A stretch of 64,000 nucleotides of DNA from Palsa-504 sp963739615 (lineage in GTDB: Bacteria; Actinomycetota; Actinomycetes; Streptosporangiales; Streptosporangiaceae): contig CAVUBD010000013.1 of NCBI GenBank assembly GCA_963739615.1, positions 248,001 to 312,000 of the forward strand. Direction: 5' to 3'. Below are positions 57,900 to 64,000 of the stretch, piece by piece (within the stretch, counting starts at the first letter, position 1; each line of letters opens with the position of its first letter). The notes under the pieces are model-generated. The model searched no databases, had not been told where the DNA came from, and was given only the letters and a program-made list of their open reading frames with translations. Made by a program: the position numbers and the translations under genes.

Positions 57900-58442
57900 G
57901 TGACCGACCCGGACCAGGTCTTCACGGGCGTGCCCGACGCCTTCGGGCGGCTGTGGACGCCGCACCGGATGGCGTACATCAAGGGGGAGAACAAGCCGTC
58001 GGGGCCGGGTGAGGACGAGGACTGCCCATTCGACCGGGCGCCGAAGCTGACCGACGAGGAGGGCTTGATCGTCGCCCGGGGCGCCCTGGTGTACGCGGTG
58101 CTCAACCTGTATCCCTACAATAGCGGCCACGTGCTGATCTGCCCGTACCGGCACGTGGCCGACTACACCGAGCTGACGCCCGCGGAAACCGCCGAATTCT
58201 CCGAGTTCACCAAGCACGCCGTGCGTGCGCTGCGCCAGGCGTCAGGCGCGCAGGGCTTCAACATCGGCATGAACCTAGGCTCGGTCGCGGGCGCCGGCAT
58301 CGCCGCCCACCTGCACCAGCACGTGGTGCCCAGGTGGGGCGGCGACACCAACTTCATGCCGGTCGTCGGCCGCACCCGCGTCCTGCCCCAGCTCCTGGCC
58401 GACACCCGCAAGCTCCTAGCCGAAGCCTGGCCCGCCTCTTAA
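57900..58442 (+). CDS. HIT-family nucleotide phosphorylase/hydrolase
   Basis: The 180-residue protein has the histidine triad HLHQHVVPRW (His-x-His-x-His), with LNLYPYNSGHVLICPYRHVA ahead of it and GFNIGMNLGSVAGAGIAAH before the triad. Actinobacterial members of this branch act as Ap4A phosphorylase or AMP-hydrolase type enzymes. A Zn-like Cys in DEDCPFDRAP is also conserved. The GTG start follows thrS closely and the gene ends convergently with EF-G2 with a four-base overlap. Confidence 0.9.
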   Translation: MTDPDQVFTGVPDAFGRLWTPHRMAYIKGENKPSGPGEDEDCPFDRAPKLTDEEGLIVARGALVYAVLNLYPYNSGHVLICPYRHVADYTELTPAETAEFSEFTKHAVRALRQASGAQGFNIGMNLGSVAGAGIAAHLHQHVVPRWGGDTNFMPVVGRTRVLPQLLADTRKLLAEAWPAS

Positions 58443-60583
58443 TCCGGGCGGGAGTCGGCGGCTACCTTGGCCGCCAGGTGCGACGGGAGCGGCTCGTGCC
58501 TGAGGTACTGCCGGGTGAAGGATCCTGTCCCGTGCGATACCGAGCGCAGGTCAATGGCGTACCTGGTGATCTCGAGTTCCGGGATCTCCGCCTTGACAAG
58601 CGTCCGGCCCACTCCGACAGGTTCGGTGCCGAGCACCCGGCCGCGCCGTGAGGACAGGTCCGACATGACGGCGCCGACGTAGTCGTCGGGGACGAGCACC
58701 GTGACCTCGTCCACCGGCTCGAGCAGCATCGGCTGCGCCTTGTCGACGGCGTCCCGCAGCGCCAGCCGTCCGGCCTTCTGGAAGGCCATGTCGGAGGAGT
58801 CCACCGAGTGCGCCTTGCCGTCGTACAGGATGACCCGGACGCCGGTCATGGGGTAGCCCGCCGTGACGCCCTGCTCCATCTGCCAGCGGACGCCCTTTTC
58901 CACGGACGGGATGAACTGGCGCGGCACCACCCCGCCGACGATCTTGTCGACGAACTCGAAGCCGGCCGAGTCCGCGAGCGGCTCCACCTCGATGTGGCAG
59001 ATGCCGTACTCGCCGTGGCCGCCGGTCTGCTTGACGTTCCGGCCGAGGCCCTGGGCCTTGCCGGCGATCGTCTCCCGCAGCGGTACCCGCAGATCGGTCG
59101 TCTCCACCGCGACGCCGTGCCGGTTGGCGAGCCGGTCAAGCAGCACGTCGGCGTGGGCCTCGCCCATGCACCACAGCACCAGCTGCCTGGTCTCGGCGTT
59201 CATCTCAAGGCGCAGCGTCGGATCCTCGGCGACCAGGCGGTTCAGGGCCTGGGAGAGCTTGTCCTCGTCGGCCTTGGACTTGGCCACGATCGCGACCGGC
59301 AGCAGCGGCTCGGGCATCGACCACGGTTCCATCAGCAGCGGGTGGTCCTTGTCCGAAAGCGTGTCACCGGTCTCGGCGGTGCTGAGCTTGGCCACGGCGC
59401 AGATGTCGCCGGCACCGCACTGGGTGACGGGGCGCTGCTGCTTGCCGAGCGGGGAGGTAAGCGCACCCAGCCGCTCGTCGTTGTCGTGGTCTTCGTGGCC
59501 GCGGGCGGCGCGCCCGTGGCCGGACACGTGCACGGATGCGTCCGGGCGCAGCGTGCCCGAGAACACGCGGACCAGGCTGATCCGGCCCACGTAGGGGTCA
59601 GAGGTGGTCTTGATCACCTCGGCGAGCAGCGGCCCCTTGGCGTCGCTGGCCAGCCCGGTGACGGACTTGCCGTCGGGCCTGGTGACGTCGGGCAGGGGGT
59701 GCTCGGCGGGGGAGGGGAAGGCCTGGGTCATGATCTCGAGCAGTTCGAGCATGCCGATCCGCTGCGGCGAGGAGGTGGCGAGCACCGGGTAGAAGCTGCC
59801 GCGGGCGACCGCCTTCTCCAGGTCCTCGATGAGCACCTTGGGGTCGATGTCCTCCCCGGACAGGTACCTGTCCATCAGGCCTTCGTCTTCGCTCTCGGTG
59901 ATGATGCCTTCGATCAGCTCACCGCGCAGCCGCGCCATCTCGTCCGCGTCCTCGGGCGCGGGCACGCCTTCGGTGCGCACACCGCCCGAGTAGCTGTACA
60001 GCTTCTCCGACAGCAGCCCGGCCAGCCCGGTCACCGGGGCGCCGACGGGCTGGTACAGCGGCGCGATGGCGTCTCCGAAAGCATCGCGGCAGGCGGTCAG
60101 CGTGGCCTCGAAGTCGGCCCGCTGGTGGTCGATCTTGGCGATGACCACCGCCCGCGGCATGTTGACCGCGGCGCACTCGTCCCACAGCATCCTGGTCACG
60201 CCGTCGATCCCGTCGGTGGCGGAGACGACGAAAAGCGCTGAGTCCGCGGCTCGCAGCCCGGCCCGCAGATCGCCGGTGAAGTCGGCGTAGCCGGGCGTGT
60301 CGAGCAGGTTGACCTTAATGCCGTTGTACACGACGGGCGCGAGGATCAAGTTGACCGATCGCTGCTGCCTGACCTCGACCTCGTCGAAGTCGCTGACCGT
60401 GGTGCCTTCTTCGATGCTGCCGGAGCGCTGGATCGTGCCCGTCGCGGCGAGAAGCGCCTCCACCAGGCTAGACTTCCCGGAACCTGAATGGCCGACCAGC
60501 ACTACGTTCCGTACTTGATCGGCCGTCGGTGCCCTGCCCGCGGCTCCTCCCGACACGCCTGCCCCACTCGCTGCTGATGTCAC
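58439..60583 (-). CDS. Elongation factor G-like GTPase (EF-G2)
   Basis: The 714-residue translational GTPase paralogue has P-loop GHSGSGKSSL, G3 DTPGYADF and G4 VIAKIDHQ, where Ala replaces the Asn of NKxD. It ends with EF-G domains IV and V (VPRQFIPSVEKGVRWQ, YAIDLRSVSHGTGSFTRQY). The GTG at 60583 has GGAGG nine bases upstream and is chosen over the longer frame. Actinobacterial EF-G2 lacks clear translocase activity in studied species (family knowledge). The G4 change could lower guanine selectivity. It is transcribed against the flanking genes. Confidence 0.93.
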   Translation of the reverse strand: MTSAASGAGVSGGAAGRAPTADQVRNVVLVGHSGSGKSSLVEALLAATGTIQRSGSIEEGTTVSDFDEVEVRQQRSVNLILAPVVYNGIKVNLLDTPGYADFTGDLRAGLRAADSALFVVSATDGIDGVTRMLWDECAAVNMPRAVVIAKIDHQRADFEATLTACRDAFGDAIAPLYQPVGAPVTGLAGLLSEKLYSYSGGVRTEGVPAPEDADEMARLRGELIEGIITESEDEGLMDRYLSGEDIDPKVLIEDLEKAVARGSFYPVLATSSPQRIGMLELLEIMTQAFPSPAEHPLPDVTRPDGKSVTGLASDAKGPLLAEVIKTTSDPYVGRISLVRVFSGTLRPDASVHVSGHGRAARGHEDHDNDERLGALTSPLGKQQRPVTQCGAGDICAVAKLSTAETGDTLSDKDHPLLMEPWSMPEPLLPVAIVAKSKADEDKLSQALNRLVAEDPTLRLEMNAETRQLVLWCMGEAHADVLLDRLANRHGVAVETTDLRVPLRETIAGKAQGLGRNVKQTGGHGEYGICHIEVEPLADSAGFEFVDKIVGGVVPRQFIPSVEKGVRWQMEQGVTAGYPMTGVRVILYDGKAHSVDSSDMAFQKAGRLALRDAVDKAQPMLLEPVDEVTVLVPDDYVGAVMSDLSSRRGRVLGTEPVGVGRTLVKAEIPELEITRYAIDLRSVSHGTGSFTRQYLRHEPLPSHLAAKVAADSRPD

Positions 60584-60736
60584 TGCCGTTCGCCTCCTTG
60601 CGATCGCTGGGTGCGCACGACCAGCCTTAACCCGCGAGCACCGTGTCCACAAGCCCCACGCAAAGAATCTCCCCGGTTACCAGGAAGTGACACGCGAGCA
60701 AGAGGCGTCCCCAAAGCCCAGCCCGGCAGACCAAGT

Positions 60737-60816
60737 CCCCCTTGAAGGGGGCCGAGGGGGTTTGGGGGGAAAGGTTTCCCCCCAAGATCGGGGGGTTCCG
60801 GGGGGTCGCCCCCCGG
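60737..60816. promoter_or_regulatory. Series of alternative G6/C6 hairpins before pgsA
   Basis: Three stems can form: CCCCCT-TGA-AGGGGG (60737-60751), TTGGGGGGAAA-GG-TTTCCCCCCAA (60762-60785) and CCGGGGGG-TCG-CCCCCCGG (60798-60816). The C6 at 60778-60783 could instead pair with a G6 at 60790-60795, so stems exclude each other. The block ends 24 bases before the pgsA ATG. Function is inferred: attenuation, mRNA protection or insulation between divergent genes. Confidence 0.6.
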
Positions 60817-60839
60817 GCTAGCACTATTATCGGACGGCC

Positions 60840-61487
60840 ATGCTGGACACGCTGCGGCCCGCGATGACGCGCCTGTTCACCCCGGTGGGCAAGGTGCTCG
60901 CGCGGACTCCCATAACGCCGAACGCCATCACGGTCATCGGCACCGTAGGCGTGGTCGGCGGGGCTCTCGGCCTTTTCCCCATCGGCGAGCTCTTCCCCGG
61001 CGCCTTCACCTGCACGATTTTCGTCTTCCTCGACATGCTGGACGGCGTGCTGGCCCGGCTGAAGGGGACGACGGGCACCTGGGGCGCGTTCCTCGACTCG
61101 ACCATGGACCGGATCGCCGACGCCGGCATCTTCTGCGGCCTTGTGGTCTGGTTCATGCTCGGCGGGCGCAACCCGCTGCTGGCGGGAGTCTGCCTGTTCT
61201 GCCTGGTGACGGGGAACCTGGTGTCCTATGCGAAGGCCAGGGCCGAGGGGCTCGGCCTGCGCTGCGATGTCGGGCTGATCGAACGGCCCGAGCGCATGGT
61301 CATCTCCCTGGTCGCGGTCGGCGTTTCCGGCCTCGGCGTGCCGTACATTCTCAACGTGGGCCTGTGGGCTCTAGCCGTATTGAGCGCCTTTACCTTCTGG
61401 CAGCGGGTGCACGCGGTATATAAGGCAGCAAAAGCAGCGAAGGCGCCAGGGGATCATGGTGGCTCTCCAGGGGATCAGGGTGGCTAA
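60840..61487 (+). CDS. pgsA: Phosphatidylinositol-phosphate synthase (CDP-alcohol transferase)
   Basis: A CDP-alcohol phosphotransferase of 215 residues with the signature Asp positions in DMLDGVLARLKGTTGTWGAF and LDSTMDR (D-x2-DG-x2-AR-x8-G-x3-D-x3-D). Six or so hydrophobic helices follow (LLAGVCLFCLVTGNLVSYAK). In this gene context it joins inositol phosphate to CDP-diacylglycerol as the first step to PIMs. The ATG at 60840 has a hairpin-rich leader. A Lys/Ala/Gly-rich tail is present. patA begins four bases later. Confidence 0.93.
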   Translation: MLDTLRPAMTRLFTPVGKVLARTPITPNAITVIGTVGVVGGALGLFPIGELFPGAFTCTIFVFLDMLDGVLARLKGTTGTWGAFLDSTMDRIADAGIFCGLVVWFMLGGRNPLLAGVCLFCLVTGNLVSYAKARAEGLGLRCDVGLIERPERMVISLVAVGVSGLGVPYILNVGLWALAVLSAFTFWQRVHAVYKAAKAAKAPGDHGGSPGDQGG

Positions 61488-61490
61488 GGA

Positions 61491-62459
61491 GTGTTCGCCG
61501 TGGCGGTACTGAATCGCCAGCTGGGTCGTCGGCTGAGCGAGCGGCTGACGGGGGTCGCGTACCAGCTGGGCTGGAAGGTGATCTGCCGCCTGCCGCCGTC
61601 GTGGGCGCGGTGGGCCTGCACCGAGGTGGCTGACCTAGCCTGGCGGCGGCAGGGACCGAAGGTGCAGGTGCTGGAGGCCAACCTGCGCCGCGTTCTGGCC
61701 CATAAGCAAAGCAGCCCCGACGTCGACGGCAAGGAGCTGCGTACCCTGTCCCGGGCCGCGCTGCGCTCCTACGCCAGGTACTGGCTCGAGGTGTTCCGGC
61801 TGCCGGTGATCCCGGTCGACCGGGTCGTGTCCGGGATGCACTTCCGCGGCCCGGGCGAGGCGACCATGTTCGCTCACCTGAAGGCCGGCCGCGGCGTGGT
61901 CATCGCGCTGCCGCACATGGGCAACTTCGAGCAGGCGGGCGCGTGGGTCATCGCCGAGGGCGCCGGCACGTTCACCACCGTGCAGGAGCGGCTTAAGCCC
62001 GAGTCGGTTTACGAGAGCTTCGTCCGGTTCAGGCAGACGCTTGGTTTCGAGGTCCTGCCGCTGACCGGCGGCGGGAGCCCGTTCGGGACGCTGGCCCAGC
62101 GATTGCGGGCCGGCGGCCTGGTCTGCCTGGTCAGCGACCGCGACCTGAAGGAGAGCGGTGTCGAGGTCGAGCTCTTCGGGGAGAAGGCCAGGATCGCCGC
62201 GACCGCCGCGCTCGCGGTGCACACCGGCGCGGCGCTGATGCCCACCGCAACCTGGTTCGAGGGGGATGACTGGGGCGCCTGTATCTACGACGAGATCCCG
62301 GTGCCTGAGTCAGGGACCCGCGCGGAGAAGGTCGCGGCGATGAGCCAGCAGCTGGCGAACGTCTTCACCGAAGCGATCGCCGAGCACCCGGAAGACTGGC
62401 ACATGCTGCAACGGGTCTTCACGGCCGACCTGGACCCCGCCAGGGGGAGCCTGCCATGA
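61491..62459 (+). CDS. patA: Phosphatidylinositol mannoside acyltransferase
   Basis: This LpxL/HtrB-like acyltransferase has 322 residues. It has an N-terminal amphipathic/hydrophobic segment, the HxxxxE-type active site in LPHMGNFEQAGAWVIAEG, LVCLVSDRDLKESGVEVELF (Asp in the second motif) and GAALMPTATWFEGDDW. In actinomycetes it adds a fatty acyl chain to the mannose of PIM1/PIM2 at the inner membrane face. The GTG start follows pgsA by three bases and its end overlaps pimA (ATGA), so the three are one operon. Confidence 0.92.
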   Translation: MFAVAVLNRQLGRRLSERLTGVAYQLGWKVICRLPPSWARWACTEVADLAWRRQGPKVQVLEANLRRVLAHKQSSPDVDGKELRTLSRAALRSYARYWLEVFRLPVIPVDRVVSGMHFRGPGEATMFAHLKAGRGVVIALPHMGNFEQAGAWVIAEGAGTFTTVQERLKPESVYESFVRFRQTLGFEVLPLTGGGSPFGTLAQRLRAGGLVCLVSDRDLKESGVEVELFGEKARIAATAALAVHTGAALMPTATWFEGDDWGACIYDEIPVPESGTRAEKVAAMSQQLANVFTEAIAEHPEDWHMLQRVFTADLDPARGSLP

Positions 62460-63601
62460 GGATCGGGATCGTCTGCCCGTACTCGTGGGACGTTCCCGGC
62501 GGCGTCCAATCGCACGTCAGGGACCTGGCTGAGGCGCTGATCGACTTCGGCCACGAGGTCTCGGTGATCTCCCCGGCTGACGACGACACGCCGCTGCCGC
62601 CCTATGTGGTGGGAGCCGGCCGGGCGGTGCCCGTTCCCTACAACGGGTCGGTGGCGCGGCTTTCGTTCGGCTTCCTGTCGGTCAACCGGGTCCGGCGCTG
62701 GCTGAAGGAGGGCGAGTTCGACGTGCTGCACGTGCACGAGCCCGCCGTGCCAAGCCTGTCGCTGCTGGCCTGCTGGGTGGCCTCGGGCCCGATCGTGGCG
62801 ACCGTGCACACCTCGATACCCCGCTCCCGGGTGCTCGTCGTCACCTACCCGGTGCTGCGCACCGCGCTGGAGAAGATCAACGGCCGGATAGCGGTGTCCG
62901 AGACCGCCCGCAACACCCTCGTCGAGCACATCGGCGGCGACGCGGTCGTTATCCCTAACGGCGTCGCGACCCGCAGGTTCCGTAAGGCCGAGCCGCTGCC
63001 CGGCTGGCCGGGGCCTGGCGGCGCGATTGGCTTCCTTGGCCGGATGGACGAGCCCAGAAAGGGCCTGTCTGTGCTGCTCAAGGCGTTCGAGACCCTCGGC
63101 GCGCAGCGGCCGGGACTGCGGCTGCTCGTCGCGGGCCGCGCCGCCGATCCCGAGGAGGTCCTGCACCGGGTGCCCGCCGGCCTGCGCGACCGGGTGATCC
63201 TGCTCGGGCAGATTAACGACGAAGACAAGGTTCGCATGCTGCATTCGGTCGACGTGTTCTGCTCGCCGAACACCGGCGGCGAGTCGTTCGGCATCGTGAC
63301 CGCCGAGGCGATGGCAGCGGGGGTGCCGATCGTGGCCAGCGACATCGACGCGTTCCGCCAGGTGCTGCGGGGCGGCGAGGCGGGGCAGTTGTTCGCCGTC
63401 GGCGACGCCGACGGCCTGGCCCGGGCGGCCGGGCGCCTGCTCGACGACCCAGCGCGGCGGGCTGAGCTTTCTGCCGCCGCGCTGGCGGCCGTGGCTGAGT
63501 ATGACTGGTCGGTGGTCGCCCGCGATGTGTTCAGCGTCTATGAGACGGTCGTCCTGGGGAGCACCCAGGTCAAGGTCGCCGCGGCCAGTGAGTTCCCATG
63601 A
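62456..63601 (+). CDS. pimA: Phosphatidylinositol alpha-mannosyltransferase PimA
   Basis: This GT4 glycosyltransferase transfers the first mannose from GDP-mannose to phosphatidylinositol. The 381 residues begin MRIGIVCPYSWDVPGGVQSH, with the acceptor-loop Gly-Gly motif, HVHEPAVPSL for catalysis, ETARNTLVEHIGGDAVVIPN, and the GT4 donor motif Glu in NTGGESFGIVTAEAMAAGVP. The ATG overlaps patA and the stop overlaps the next gene (ATGA). With pgsA and patA it completes the early PIM pathway. Confidence 0.94.
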   Translation: MRIGIVCPYSWDVPGGVQSHVRDLAEALIDFGHEVSVISPADDDTPLPPYVVGAGRAVPVPYNGSVARLSFGFLSVNRVRRWLKEGEFDVLHVHEPAVPSLSLLACWVASGPIVATVHTSIPRSRVLVVTYPVLRTALEKINGRIAVSETARNTLVEHIGGDAVVIPNGVATRRFRKAEPLPGWPGPGGAIGFLGRMDEPRKGLSVLLKAFETLGAQRPGLRLLVAGRAADPEEVLHRVPAGLRDRVILLGQINDEDKVRMLHSVDVFCSPNTGGESFGIVTAEAMAAGVPIVASDIDAFRQVLRGGEAGQLFAVGDADGLARAAGRLLDDPARRAELSAAALAAVAEYDWSVVARDVFSVYETVVLGSTQVKVAAASEFP

Positions 63602-64000
63602 TCACCGACATCGTCATCGTGGTGGCCGCCGCGCTGTTCATCGGCGTGTACGTGTCCTGGCGGGCCGGGCGCATCGACCGACTGCACGCCCGGGTCGATA
63701 TGGCCCGCGCCGCCCTGGACGTGACACTGCTGCGCCGTAGTTCGGTGGCCCTGGAGCTGGCGACCTCCGGGCTGCTCGACCCGGCGACCAGCCTGCTGCT
63801 GGCCGCGGCCGTGCACGGCACGCGCGGCGGCGACCGGCCCCGTGACCTGGCCGAGAGCGACCTGACCCGCGCGCTGCGGGCCGCGTTCAGCCAGCCGGAC
63901 TTCCGCTCGTCGCTGACAGGAAAAGAAGGCGCGGACGAGTTGCTCGCCGAGGTCGAGGCGGCCGCCCACCAGGTCTTCCTGGCCCGCAAGTTCTACAATG
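63598..64000 (+). CDS. Conserved membrane protein after pimA, 3' end outside the window
   Basis: The ATG overlaps the pimA stop. The first 134 residues show one N-terminal membrane helix (MITDIVIVVAAALFIGVYVS) and then a cytoplasmic helical domain (LHARVDMARAALDVTLLRRS, LAAAVHGTRGGDRPRDLAES). A gene of this type follows pimA in many actinomycetes (from memory) and its function is unknown. The coding frame runs off the window at FLARKFYN, so length is undetermined. Confidence 0.7.
   Translation, partial: MITDIVIVVAAALFIGVYVSWRAGRIDRLHARVDMARAALDVTLLRRSSVALELATSGLLDPATSLLLAAAVHGTRGGDRPRDLAESDLTRALRAAFSQPDFRSSLTGKEGADELLAEVEAAAHQVFLARKFYN

Overview
The window is high-GC actinobacterial chromosome, about 70% G+C by eye. 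GTG starts are common and ATGA/GTGA stop-start overlaps are frequent. A pgsA-patA-pimA block for phosphatidylinositol mannosides, a mycothiol-type DinB enzyme, a SigE-family sigma factor and DUF1707/DUF4397 proteins point to Actinomycetia. Streptosporangiales is my best guess, but that placement is inference. I saw no rRNA, tRNA, CRISPR array, transposase or phage gene.

Layout. 1-4.3 kb: pyrG (5' end outside the window), a Nudix ADP-ribose pyrophosphatase, alanine dehydrogenase and xerD. 4.3-9.5 kb: a branched-chain amino acid type ABC operon livK-H-M-G-F on the minus strand, with livF frameshifted. 9.8-19 kb: a deleted phzF remnant, NmrA-like SDR, sirtuin, alpha/beta hydrolase, acyl-CoA synthetase, galE-like epimerase, then a coupled membrane protein / DUF4397 / sortase operon. 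19-23.4 kb: decayed patatin, a methyltransferase, two tandem HAD hydrolases and a GH15 remnant.

23.4-30.4 kb is the most interesting stretch. A three-gene minus-strand operon (vWA-like protein, P-loop GTPase, GAP1-like protein) faces a plus-strand reading frame that joins a four-helix DUF4407 protein to a Ser/Thr kinase with an MgtE-N-like helical-repeat tail. It resembles the GTPase-centred predicted conflict systems of multicellular bacteria, here paired with a membrane-linked kinase. The DUF4407-kinase fusion seems to come from a one-base frameshift that joined two overlapping genes.

30.4-38.4 kb: Nudix, Uma2-family protein, NYN-domain RNase-like protein, a redox-signalling operon (receiver/thioredoxin-reductase fusion, cNMP-binding histidine kinase, UBP zinc finger) with a DosR/OsdR-like operator upstream, and two overlapping sigma-factor genes. 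38.7-41 kb is a mosaic of truncated genes (HlyD, MacB, FtsX, a secreted protein, an acyl-CoA ligase). 41-53.5 kb: PadR, DinB, a frameshifted phosphodiester glycosidase, a PdxR-type regulator, hydrolases, asparaginase, dtd, DUF1707 protein, a serpin and a GNAT, with several more remnants between them. 53.5-64 kb returns to conserved core: Tex, thrS, HIT protein, EF-G2-like GTPase, pgsA, patA, pimA and a membrane protein cut by the window end.

Two themes run through the window. First, there are more than a dozen truncated or internally deleted genes. Second, several otherwise intact genes carry a single small indel. The deletions look real. The single indels could be real or could be sequence errors, and only read data can decide.
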